Below are positions 1 to 6,959 of a DNA stretch of 46,769 bases, one piece after another. The notes under the pieces were generated by a model. The model was given only the letters and a program-made list of their open reading frames with translations, did not search any database and had not been told where the DNA came from. Every line of letters begins with the position of its first letter. Position 1 is the first letter of the stretch. Made by a program: the position numbers and the translations under genes. Origin of the DNA: UMGS755 sp045652815 (GTDB lineage: Bacteria; Bacillota; Clostridia; UBA1381; UBA9506); contig JAZOLH010000029.1 in assembly GCA_045652815.1 (NCBI GenBank), positions 1-46,769 on the forward strand. The letters are read 5' to 3'.

Positions 1-315
1 ACCCAGTTTTGTAACACCATCAACAATGATAGCAACGCCATCGCCAAACTCACGGGCAATATCGGCGGTGGTATATTCGGTGTCTTCCACAACATCGTGC
101 AAAAGTGCGCCGATGATGCTATCGCAGTCCAGTTCTAATTCTGCTAAAATATGAGCCACTGCCAGAGGATGAACAATATACGGCTCCCCTGTTTTACGCT
201 GCTGGTCAGCATGTGCGCTTTCAGCAAGCTGATAGGCCTTTGTGATTTTGTCAAAGTCCATAGTGGGATTATATTTTTTGATTTTTTCCAATAATCCTTC
301 AAATGTGAATTCCAT
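1..315 (-). CDS. relA: RelA/SpoT family (p)ppGpp synthetase/hydrolase, N-terminal part (cut by window edge)
   Basis: The 105 visible residues match the N-terminal HD hydrolase domain of long RelA/SpoT (Rsh) enzymes, which make and degrade the alarmone (p)ppGpp. Seen directly: the HPLAVA block near residue 49 and the metal-binding HD pair in LLHDVVEDT at residues 71-79, both typical of a hydrolase-competent enzyme. The start is the ATG at 315, preceded by AAAGGAGG at a normal distance. The rest of the HD domain, the synthetase, TGS and ACT domains lie beyond the left edge. It is the gene directly downstream of recJ on the same strand, 41 bp away, a neighbourhood common in Bacillota (recJ-relA). 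The symbol is by family; bifunctional rel is equally correct. Confidence 0.93.
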   Translation of the reverse strand, partial: MEFTFEGLLEKIKKYNPTMDFDKITKAYQLAESAHADQQRKTGEPYIVHPLAVAHILAELELDCDSIIGALLHDVVEDTEYTTADIAREFGDGVAIIVDGVTKLG

Positions 316-356
316 GAGAGCCTCCTTTCGGCAGTTTACTGTCTGTTTATTATATG

Positions 357-2063
357 CTACTGGGCGCATTCTTTGACATCCTTTAAAATCACCTGTACCT
401 GTCGTTCGCCACGGTACAAATTGGAGTCTAAGGTGAATGCGATATCAATTTTCTGACGTGTTTTTAAGGTTTCTGCCAAAGTACCCATAGAAAAACCAAT
501 GGCAGAAATCATATGTTGTCCGTCTGTTAATAAAAGACGAATATGCTTACCTTCACTAAGCAAACGAATTCCTGTAATTGTTAAGTTACGACAGACAAAA
601 ACAGGGCTGGGATTTCCCATACCGTAAGGTGCCATAACAGACAGTTTGTCAACGGTATGTAAATTGATGTATTCAAGGGGTAATTCTGCATCAACAACCA
701 ATTCAGGAATGCTATCTTCCGGCTTTAAAACTTCTTCTGCGTAGCTGTTAATGGCTTTGCGGAAATCCTGTAAATTTGCAGTGGGTAGCGTTAAACCTGC
801 GGCCAGTTCGTGACCGCCAAAACGGGTTAACAAATCACCGCAAGAAGAAAGAGCCGCAAACAAGTTAAAGTTTTTAATACTTCTGCCACTACCCTTGCCG
901 GATTCACCGTCTAAACTGATTAAAATACAAGGTTTATGGAAACGTTCGGTAATGCGGGATGCCACAATACCGATGATGCCCTGATGCCAACCTTCAGCTG
1001 CAAGCACAAGAATCTTATCGGTTTTATATGTGTCATCGGATGCTAAAAGCGCCATCGCATCATCAAAAATATGCTGTTCATCTGCCTGGCGACTGCGGTT
1101 TGCCGCATCCAAGATTTCTGCATATGTGTTAGCGGTTTTATCATCTTCTGCCAAAAGCAGAGAAACTGCATCCAAGGGATTGCCCACTCTGCCTGCAGCA
1201 TTGATGCGAGGAGCCAGACTAAAGCCAATGGTACCCGTTGATAAACGGGACGGATCGGTGGAAGACTGACGCATCAGCGCGCAAAGACCTTTATTGCGGG
1301 AATAGGATAAATTTTCAAGTCCGTTATGAACAATAATTCTGTTTTCGCCAATCAGGGGCATAACATCGGCAACAGTGCCCAGCGCCACAATGTCAAGACA
1401 TTCTTCATAGAGCGCCTGTTTATGCAGTTTGATTTCCTGCGCTAGGGCTTCTAACAGTTTAAACACAACGCCAACGCCTGCCAAATGTTTAAAGGGATAG
1501 TCACAATCCTGACGTTTGGGGTTTAAAACAGCCACAGCATCAGGCAGCGTGTCTTTGCATTCGTGATGGTCGGTGATAATCATATCCAGACCATTTTCTT
1601 TAGCATAGATGGTCTCTTCCACAGCGGTAATGCCGCAGTCAACGGTAATCATCAGTTTTGAACCGTTTGCCACGATGGTATCAATGGCAGATTTGTTAAT
1701 GCCATAACCTTCTTTATGACGGTCAGGAATGTAGTAAGAAACGGTGACACCGCGGCTTCTTAAAAAACTGGTTAAAATAGCAGTGGAACTGATACCGTCA
1801 ACATCATAGTCACCATAAACGGAAACGGTTTCTTTTGCCTCAATAGCACGTATAATACGAGCCACCGCCTTATCCATATCCTTCATCAGAAAAGGATTGC
1901 GGAATTTATCGGTTGAGGGTGATAAAAACTCATCAAAGTTCTCAATACCGCGTTTTAACAATATTGTAGCCACAATGGGCGGAATACCATAGGTGCCGGA
2001 AAGCTCCGCAACTTTTTGTGCATCAACGGATGCTGTGCGAAGTGTCCATTTTTTGTTTTGCAT
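357..2063 (-). CDS. recJ: Single-stranded-DNA-specific exonuclease RecJ
   Basis: RecJ degrades single-stranded DNA 5' to 3' in recombinational and mismatch repair, in the cytoplasm. The 568-residue protein shows the DHH phosphoesterase motifs: YGDYDVDG at residues 83-90, the ITDHHE motif near residue 166, and a DHHA1-type GRS/GGH region (FGGHELAAG) near residue 420, followed by the C-terminal OB-like domain. Length fits the RecJ family. It is divergent from dpaA and is followed on the same strand by relA. A good vegetative promoter lies upstream (2131-2159). Confidence 0.96.
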   Translation of the reverse strand: MQNKKWTLRTASVDAQKVAELSGTYGIPPIVATILLKRGIENFDEFLSPSTDKFRNPFLMKDMDKAVARIIRAIEAKETVSVYGDYDVDGISSTAILTSFLRSRGVTVSYYIPDRHKEGYGINKSAIDTIVANGSKLMITVDCGITAVEETIYAKENGLDMIITDHHECKDTLPDAVAVLNPKRQDCDYPFKHLAGVGVVFKLLEALAQEIKLHKQALYEECLDIVALGTVADVMPLIGENRIIVHNGLENLSYSRNKGLCALMRQSSTDPSRLSTGTIGFSLAPRINAAGRVGNPLDAVSLLLAEDDKTANTYAEILDAANRSRQADEQHIFDDAMALLASDDTYKTDKILVLAAEGWHQGIIGIVASRITERFHKPCILISLDGESGKGSGRSIKNFNLFAALSSCGDLLTRFGGHELAAGLTLPTANLQDFRKAINSYAEEVLKPEDSIPELVVDAELPLEYINLHTVDKLSVMAPYGMGNPSPVFVCRNLTITGIRLLSEGKHIRLLLTDGQHMISAIGFSMGTLAETLKTRQKIDIAFTLDSNLYRGERQVQVILKDVKECAQ

Positions 2064-2130
2064 CTTTAAACTCCTACTGGATTTATCTACATAAAAGCAT
2101 AATCCGATGTCATTTTATCATTATTATATA

Positions 2131-2159
2131 ATTTTATCATATTCTCTTTCATTTAGCAA
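2131..2159 (-). promoter_or_regulatory. Predicted sigma-A promoter of recJ
   Basis: On the minus strand, TTGCTA (2154-2159) and TAAAAT (2131-2136) are separated by exactly 17 bp, with an extended TG one base before the -10 box. It lies about 70 bp upstream of the recJ start, in the 245 bp gap between recJ and dpaA. Found by eye; no transcript evidence. Confidence 0.55.
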
Positions 2160-2236
2160 GTGGAAAATATAAATAAACCGCAAAATACTGTCATAATTTT
2201 AAAACTAATCACAAAATGTTGCGGTTAAAACCTTTG

Positions 2237-2265
2237 CACCATTCTCCATTTTATCACATATTATG
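2237..2265 (+). promoter_or_regulatory. Candidate sigma-K-type promoter of dpaA
   Basis: CACC at 2237-2240 and CATATTATG at 2257-2265 are spaced so that 17 bp lie between AC and CATA. The published sigma-K consensus is mACm, 16-17 bp, CATAnnnTA; here only the last base of the -10 differs. The predicted start is about 37 bp upstream of the dpaA ATG. In Bacillus subtilis the spoVF (dpaAB) operon is known to be transcribed by sigma-K in the mother cell, which agrees. Inference from pattern matching only. Confidence 0.5.
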
Positions 2266-2308
2266 TATTGTGGATTGCCTGAATGTGCAGAATAAAGGAG
2301 TTTTTGCT

Positions 2309-3049
2309 ATGTTGATACCCCGTCAAACCATAGCCGTCATCGGCGGCGATAAAAGAATGCTCTATGCTGCTCAATTTTTAAAACAAAATGGCTTTGTTGT
2401 TCTTCTTTTCGGTTTTAATGAAGACTACGCCAAATTATATAATCTGCCACTTGCAAAATCATTGCAAGAAACGCTCTCAAAATCGAATATAGTCCTCTTA
2501 CCTCTCCCCTGCACAGGTAACGACGAAACGCTCAATACGCCCCTGTACGACGGAACCATAACACTAGCCAATCTGTTTACTCTCATAATAGAAAAACAAA
2601 CCCTTTTCGCAGGAAAAATCAACAATAAAATCATGGATGGATTAGTTCAAAACAATGTATCTGTTTTTGATTACACAAATCGGGAAGAATTCTCTGTTTT
2701 AAACGCCATTCCAACAGCAGAAGGCGCCCTTCAAATTGCTATGGAGAACACAGTTTGCACCCTTAACGGTACCCAGTGTCTTGTGACCGGGTTTGGCAGA
2801 ATCGCAAAAGTTTTAGCACACTATTTACAAGGGCTTGGCGCCGATGTTTCCATATGTGCCAGAAAGCCGAGCGATCTGGCCTGGATGCGTGCCTATGGCT
2901 ACCCTCATTTCCCCATTAAAGAGTTGACCTTAAATATAAACGATTACGATATTATTTTCAACACCGTCCCCGAATGTATTTTTACCGACAAAGTTCTGCA
3001 AGAAACCAAGAAAGATGCGCTCATCATCGACCTTGCCTCAAAACCCGGC
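2309..3049 (+). CDS. dpaA: Dipicolinate synthase subunit A, 5' part (gene interrupted by element)
   Basis: DpaA (SpoVFA) and DpaB together oxidise the lysine-pathway intermediate to dipicolinic acid, the calcium-chelating solute of the spore core; the enzyme acts in the mother cell. Seen: an N-terminal Rossmann-like region (VIGGDKRMLYAA), the second nucleotide-binding fold TGFGRIAKVLA, and the conserved block ending DLASKPGG. The start is the ATG at 2309 with AAAGGAG 8 bp before it; the in-frame GTG/ATG upstream at 2216 has no such site. After residue 248 (GG of KPGG) homology stops and the frame runs on to a chance stop at 3139 through the element end and a terminator. The missing conserved C-terminus (LPGKVAPKTAG) is at 6813-6959. 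Joining the CGGGG copies gives 295 residues, close to the roughly 297 of the Bacillus protein. Confidence 0.93.
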
Positions 3050-3062
3050 GGGGCGGGTGTTT
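3039..3062 (+). repeat. Left attachment site (attL-like), recombination core
   Basis: The segment contains CGGGG (3049-3053) followed after a few bases by TGTTTT, and is similar over about 24 bp to 6802-6825 at the other end of the interrupted dpaA. The flanks form an imperfect inverted repeat (CAAAACCC against GGGTGTTT, 6 of 8 matching as a dyad) around the spacer GGCGGGGC. The central dinucleotide would be GG (3050-3051), as expected for a serine recombinase that makes a 2-base staggered cut. The boundary cannot be placed more finely than within the shared CGGGG. Confidence 0.75.
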
Positions 3063-3076
3063 TTTTAGATAAAAAA

Positions 3077-3105
3077 AATACCCTATGCACATCGCATAGG
3101 GTATT
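3077..3105 (-). terminator. Rho-independent terminator at the left end of the element
   Basis: A perfect 12-bp inverted repeat (AATACCCTATGC / GCATAGGGTATT) with a 5-base loop is followed on the minus strand by seven or more T residues. It ends the MATE-SulP transcript just after the SulP stop codon. It sits 24 bp inside the left core and would also hinder read-through from the dpaA side while the element is in place. Confidence 0.85.
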
Positions 3106-3119
3106 AAAAATTTTACTTA

Positions 3120-4373
3120 CTACTCTGCTTTCTTTTTAAACAGTAAAGTAAAGAGAACGTGCATTGCAATACCAACACAAATAGCGACAACCAAATCGAA
3201 AATAACGGTTAAAAGGAAGGTTGCAACCAGCACTAAAACATCGGTCCAACGCTCAGTTTTGCAGAGTTTGATAAATTCTTTATAGTGACTCATGTTGTAA
3301 GCAACCATAATCAGAATTGCCGCAATGGCAGGCATGGGAATATATGCCGCATAAGGCATTAAGATTGTTAAAACGAACAACAGAACAACCGCATGAACAA
3401 TGCCGGCGATAGGTGTACGACCACCGTTTTTAACGTTTGCCGCCGTTCTTGCGATAGCACCTGTTGCAGGAATACCGCCAAAGAGCGCGGAAGAAACGTT
3501 ACCTAAACCCTGTGCAATCAGCTCAGTATTGGAACGATGCTTTTTGCCAACCATCTCATCGGCTACAACACAAGACAGCAGGGATTCAATACCCGCCAAA
3601 AGTGCAATGGTAACCGCGTCAGGTAATGCCGCAGTTACGGACGCCACGGAAAATGTCGGCAGGCTGAAAACGGGCAATTTGTTGCTGACAGAATATAAAT
3701 CGCCGATAGTGTTTGCAGTTAAACCGCAAACGCTGACTAAAACAACACCAACGCCAACTGCCAGCAAAGATGCAGGCACTTTTTCATAAATTTTAGGCCA
3801 GATTATCAAAACAGCCAAACAGATAAGGCCAACAATAACTGCAGACACATTCATTGTGCCGATATTGGCAAACAACGCTTCCATCTTTTCCATAGTTTCG
3901 ATGGGGGCTTCTCCGTTCATATATGTAACACCCAAAAAGTCCTTAAGCTGACCCAGTACCAGCGTCACAGCAATACCTGCAGTAAAACCAACGGTGATGG
4001 TATGAGGGATGAACTTAATCAAACTACCCAATCTGCAAACACCCATCAGAATCAGCAAAGCGCCGGCCAAGATGGTTGCCATAGCAAGACCTTCTAAGCC
4101 TTTTTGCGCCACAATGCCTGCAACGATGGTCGCAAATGCCGCAGTAGGCCCTGCAATCTGCACACTGCTGCCACCAAAGAAGGAAATCACAAAACCAGCA
4201 ACAATGGCGGTGTAAAGACCCGCCTCGGGTTTAACGCCGGATGCAATCGCCAGCGCGATGGAAAGCGGCAGAGCGATAATCGCAACAATGATACCTGCAA
4301 TCAAGTCATTTACCAGACTTTTTTTGTTATACTGACGCAGGTCAGTAAACAACATAGGTTTGAAAAATTCCAC
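3120..4373 (-). CDS. SulP-family inorganic anion transporter lacking a STAS domain
   Basis: Membrane protein of the SulP (SLC26-like) family, which moves sulfate, bicarbonate or other anions. The N-terminus has the family pattern KPMLFT...DLIAGIIVAIIALPLSIALAIASG, followed by about a dozen hydrophobic segments and the conserved QIAGPTAAF and GGIPATGAIARTA stretches. At about 417 residues it stops after the last membrane segment (FTLLFKKKAE), so the cytoplasmic STAS domain of typical 500-600 residue members is absent. The start is taken as GTG at 4373 because AAAGGAAG lies 7-8 bp upstream; an in-frame ATG at 4406 has no site. It follows the MATE gene by 38 bp and is cargo of the dpaA element. 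The transported anion cannot be told. Confidence 0.9.
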   Translation of the reverse strand: MEFFKPMLFTDLRQYNKKSLVNDLIAGIIVAIIALPLSIALAIASGVKPEAGLYTAIVAGFVISFFGGSSVQIAGPTAAFATIVAGIVAQKGLEGLAMATILAGALLILMGVCRLGSLIKFIPHTITVGFTAGIAVTLVLGQLKDFLGVTYMNGEAPIETMEKMEALFANIGTMNVSAVIVGLICLAVLIIWPKIYEKVPASLLAVGVGVVLVSVCGLTANTIGDLYSVSNKLPVFSLPTFSVASVTAALPDAVTIALLAGIESLLSCVVADEMVGKKHRSNTELIAQGLGNVSSALFGGIPATGAIARTAANVKNGGRTPIAGIVHAVVLLFVLTILMPYAAYIPMPAIAAILIMVAYNMSHYKEFIKLCKTERWTDVLVLVATFLLTVIFDLVVAICVGIAMHVLFTLLFKKKAE

Positions 4374-4411
4374 AACGAATCTTCCTTTCTTTTGTATTGT
4401 AAACAAAATTC

Positions 4412-5788
4412 TTACTGTTTAATTGCCTTGTTTTTCCATTTACCGATTCGGTATGCGATGAATGTAAACACAGCACCCAGCACCCAGGAACACAGAAGTG
4501 AAATCTGAATACATTCGCTTCGGCCGATGGGCAGCTCGGGTGTTTTTGTGATATAGGAAATACCGTAAGCAAGCGGCACACGAATCAACACCGTTGTAAT
4601 CAGCGAAATCCACATCGGCGTCATAGTGTCACCTGCACCACGCATAATACCTGCCAAACTTTGTGTTACAGCAAAGGCAATGTAGCCCGCTGCCAAATAG
4701 CGCATTAAATAAGCACTCAGGTCCACCAGTTCCTTTGTCTCTGTGAAAATGCTCATCAGATATTTACCAAAGAACAGAATCAAAATCGTGATGGTGGTTG
4801 AGGTGCCGACTGCAAGCAGTGTACCCTGCTTCGCACCTTTTGTTACGCGGTCATAAAGACCTGCGCCAACATTCTGACCTGCATAAGTTGTCAGCGCCAT
4901 ACCAAAGGACAAATTCGGCATCATCGCAAAGCCATCCACACGCATAATAACCACGTTTGCGGCGATGAACTGTTCGCCAAACTGGTTGGTTAAAGACTGC
5001 ACAACAATCATAGCAGAAGACAAAATTGCCTGTGTTAAACCGGAGGGTAAACCTAAACGAATGATGGTTTTAACAAACTCAGCTTCGGGTTTTAAATACT
5101 TTAATTTAAAATCAAAATTTTCCGTCATTTTTGTTAATTTAATTAAACATAAAAAAGACGAAACACACTGGGCAATTACGGGCGCAAGCGCAACACCTGC
5201 AATACCCATACCTAAACTTGCAACAAAATAAATATCCAAAGCAATGTTAATGACTGTTGCAACCAGAAGATAAATAAGGGGCGAAAAAGAATCACCCATA
5301 CCACGGATAATACCGCTTAAAATGTTGTAAAAGGCAAGACCTGCAATACCCATCAGGGAAATCATCAGATAGTCTGCACAACCGTCAATAATAGATTCAG
5401 GGGTGTTTAACAACACAAGCACCGGACGAATAAAGGGTGATGCAATCAGCATCAAAACCAAACAGGAAATAACCGTTACCGTAATACTGTTACCAACGGT
5501 TTTGGATAAACTTTCTCGGTTTTTAGCACCAAAATACTGTGATACCATAATGGTTGCACCGGAAGAAATGCCGATAAACAAAACCAAAAGCATATTTACA
5601 ATCGGCAAAGCGCTACCAACAGCGGCCAGCGCATTATCACCAATGTAGCGACCAACAACAACGCTGTCAACGGTACTGTAAAGCTGCTGAGCGATGTTAC
5701 CGAGCAACATAGGCAGCGTAAATAACACAATTGATTTCCAGGGTGCACCAACGGTCATATCCGTCGGCGAATTTAAACGTTTTATCAT
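4412..5788 (-). CDS. MATE family efflux transporter
   Basis: A 458-residue multidrug and toxin extrusion (MATE/NorM-DinF type) protein, normally a Na+- or H+-coupled antiporter of the cytoplasmic membrane. Seen: two related halves with about 12 membrane helices, the N-terminal PWKSIVLFTLPMLLGNIAQQLYSTVD signature split over helix 1, and the GMGDSFSPL / GAGDTMTPM repeats in the two halves. The start is the ATG at 5788 after AGAGAAGG; the longer frame to 5854 overlaps the promoter. It has its own vegetative-type promoter and is followed by the SulP gene in one unit. Cargo of the dpaA element; substrate unknown. Confidence 0.93.
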   Translation of the reverse strand: MIKRLNSPTDMTVGAPWKSIVLFTLPMLLGNIAQQLYSTVDSVVVGRYIGDNALAAVGSALPIVNMLLVLFIGISSGATIMVSQYFGAKNRESLSKTVGNSITVTVISCLVLMLIASPFIRPVLVLLNTPESIIDGCADYLMISLMGIAGLAFYNILSGIIRGMGDSFSPLIYLLVATVINIALDIYFVASLGMGIAGVALAPVIAQCVSSFLCLIKLTKMTENFDFKLKYLKPEAEFVKTIIRLGLPSGLTQAILSSAMIVVQSLTNQFGEQFIAANVVIMRVDGFAMMPNLSFGMALTTYAGQNVGAGLYDRVTKGAKQGTLLAVGTSTTITILILFFGKYLMSIFTETKELVDLSAYLMRYLAAGYIAFAVTQSLAGIMRGAGDTMTPMWISLITTVLIRVPLAYGISYITKTPELPIGRSECIQISLLCSWVLGAVFTFIAYRIGKWKNKAIKQ

Positions 5789-5825
5789 AAAAATACCTTC
5801 TCTTTTCGTAAAATCACACCGAAAT

Positions 5826-5854
5826 AGTATATCATATTTTGTCCTATATTGCAA
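5826..5854 (-). promoter_or_regulatory. Predicted sigma-A promoter for the MATE-SulP cargo operon
   Basis: On the minus strand TTGCAA (5849-5854) and TATACT (5826-5831) are separated by exactly 17 bp, about 38 bp upstream of the MATE start. This is close to the vegetative consensus, so the cargo should be expressed in growing cells independently of the recombinase gene just upstream. Confidence 0.65.
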
Positions 5855-5896
5855 GAATTTATGGTATTTTCTGCGAATCTTACAAAATTCCCTTGG

Positions 5897-6751
5897 TTAT
5901 TTATGTTTCCTTGTGCAAACAGCATTAAAAATCTCTTGTTCTATGATGGCTTCGTGTGTGTTATAAACGGTAATCCAGCATTCTTTCGGCAACATCACCT
6001 TTTTATTGACTTTATAGTTGATTTTTCGGCATCTGTTTTGCGTCAGGTGTCCTGCATAGGTGGGGTTTGAAAGTATGCGCCTGATGGTAACATCGTTCCA
6101 AGGCACAAACGCTTTACCGCAAGGGGCTAAAACGCCCTCATTCGTCAAAATTTCTGCAATTGCTTTTGGTGTTTTGCCTGACAAATACCACGTGAATATA
6201 TGTTTAACAACAGGTGCTGTATTTTTGTCAATAAACAGCTTATTTTCGTGTTTGATATAGCCATAGGGCGCACTTCTGCCAATAAACTGCCCTTTTTGTT
6301 TCTTGGTTAGGAGTGCTGTTCTCACCTTTTGGCTGATATCTTTGGCATACATATCATTAAACACCGCGCGAAAGGGCGACATATCGTTTCCTGCTCCGCC
6401 AAACATGGTATCGATCCCGTCATTAACCGCAATGTAACGAACGTTATGCAAGGGGAAATACTGCTCTAAATAATACCCTGTTTGTATGTAATCACGACCC
6501 AATCGGGATAAATCTTTCGTTACAACCGTATCAATTTCTTTTCGCTCGATGGCATCAATCATTTCCTTGAATTGGGGCCTGTCAAAACTGGTGCCCGAAT
6601 AACCATCATCGGCAAAAACGGAAATAACGCAGAGTCCATTTTCCGCTGCATATCGCATTAAAAAATCCTGTTGATTCTGAATGCTTTCCGAGATGGTTGT
6701 TCCTGCCTCATCTCTTGATAATCGTAAATACAGTGCCGCTTTATTTTTCAT
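5897..6751 (-). CDS. Serine site-specific recombinase, short form (presumed excisionase of the dpaA element)
   Basis: A 284-residue protein of the large serine recombinase family. The resolvase domain spans about residues 4-150, with the catalytic serine in YLRLSRD (Ser12), the DDGYSGTSFDRP block near 50 and TKDLSRLGRDY near 81-91. A Recombinase domain follows from about 160 to 265 (APYGY, DVTIRRILSNPTYAG, EAIIEQEIFNAV). The protein stops right there; members of this family usually continue to 450-550 residues with a zinc ribbon and coiled coil, and no such sequence follows in any frame before the MATE promoter. Its start lies 61 bp from the right core, under a sigma-E-like promoter. By position it is the likely enzyme for integration/excision at dpaA; whether the short form is active alone is unknown. 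Confidence 0.9.
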   Translation of the reverse strand: MKNKAALYLRLSRDEAGTTISESIQNQQDFLMRYAAENGLCVISVFADDGYSGTSFDRPQFKEMIDAIERKEIDTVVTKDLSRLGRDYIQTGYYLEQYFPLHNVRYIAVNDGIDTMFGGAGNDMSPFRAVFNDMYAKDISQKVRTALLTKKQKGQFIGRSAPYGYIKHENKLFIDKNTAPVVKHIFTWYLSGKTPKAIAEILTNEGVLAPCGKAFVPWNDVTIRRILSNPTYAGHLTQNRCRKINYKVNKKVMLPKECWITVYNTHEAIIEQEIFNAVCTRKHK

Positions 6752-6770
6752 AGACTCACTCCTCTACCGT

Positions 6771-6799
6771 AGTCTATGACATACAATAAGGCATTATCA
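6771..6799 (-). promoter_or_regulatory. Candidate sigma-E-type (mother-cell) promoter of the recombinase
   Basis: On the minus strand TGATAAT (6793-6799) and CATAGACT (6771-6778) are separated by 14 bp. The published Bacillus sigma-E consensus is KMATATT, 14-15 bp, CATACAHT; matches are 5 of 7 and 7 of 8. The predicted start falls just before the AGAGGAG ribosome site. Early mother-cell expression would fit a recombinase that must act before sigma-K transcribes dpaAB. Pattern match by eye only. Confidence 0.5.
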
Positions 6800-6801
6800 C
6801 C

Positions 6802-6825
6802 AAACATCCGACGGGGTGGATGTTT
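6802..6825 (+). repeat. Right attachment site (attR-like), recombination core
   Basis: A perfect 8-bp inverted repeat, AAACATCC (6802-6809) and GGATGTTT (6818-6825), surrounds the 8-bp spacer GACGGGGT. The spacer shares CGGGG (6812-6816) with the left site, and the central dinucleotide is GG (6813-6814) in both. The arrangement fits a dimer-binding crossover site of a serine recombinase; the non-palindromic GG would fix orientation and so favour excision. Confidence 0.75.
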
Positions 6826-6959
6826 TAGAGGCAGACAAATACGGTATCAAAGTGATTCCTGCGCTGGCGCTTCCCGGAAAAGTGGCACCTAAAACCGCAG
6901 GTGAGATTATTGCTAAAACAGTCCTTAACATTCTTTCGGAACAGGAGGTGAATCCATGA
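6813..6959 (+). CDS. dpaA: Dipicolinate synthase subunit A, 3' part
   Basis: This start-less segment encodes the conserved DpaA C-terminus, read as GG-VDVLEADKYGIKVIPALAL and then LPGKVAPKTAG, ending with TGA at 6957-6959. The frame matches the 5' part exactly when the CGGGG copies at 3049-3053 and 6812-6816 are merged (junction peptide SKPGGVDVLEA). The stop overlaps the dpaB start as ATGA, showing an intact translationally coupled dpaA-dpaB operon once the element is removed. There is no sign of decay in these 47 codons, which argues that the gene is still under selection. Confidence 0.93.
   Translation, partial: GVDVLEADKYGIKVIPALALPGKVAPKTAGEIIAKTVLNILSEQEVNP

Larger units (their letters stand above)
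3050..6812. mobile_element. 3.76 kb intervening element interrupting dpaA (skin-like), carrying recombinase, MATE and SulP genes
   Basis: The element is delimited by matching CGGGG cores inside the two halves of dpaA, 3763 bp apart. Its removal restores dpaA exactly in frame and re-creates the dpaA-dpaB ATGA overlap. Contents, all on the minus strand and opposite to dpaA: serine recombinase next to the right end, MATE transporter, SulP transporter, then a terminator just inside the left end. No phage structural genes, transposase or terminal inverted repeats are visible. Known precedents for excision from sporulation genes in the mother cell are skin in sigK, SP-beta in spsM and vfbin in spoVFB; those are generally much larger prophage-like elements. 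Whether this one still excises is inferred, not shown. Confidence 0.88.

Noticed and set aside
2216..2308. Longer dpaA start at 2216.
   Set aside because: No ribosome site, no family homology in the extra 31 residues, and the candidate sigma-K promoter lies inside this stretch.
3053..3139. Open frame continuing dpaA past the left core to a stop at 3139.
   Set aside because: The added residues (AGVFLDKKN...) have no DpaA similarity and run through the terminator hairpin of the SulP gene; they are a chance extension into the element.
3050..6812. Simple transposon insertion or assembly chimera instead of a site-specific element.
   Set aside because: There are no terminal inverted repeats, target-duplication pattern or transposase; a serine recombinase abuts one end, and the joined cores restore frame and operon overlap precisely. 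A chimera would rarely do this, although only reads can exclude it.
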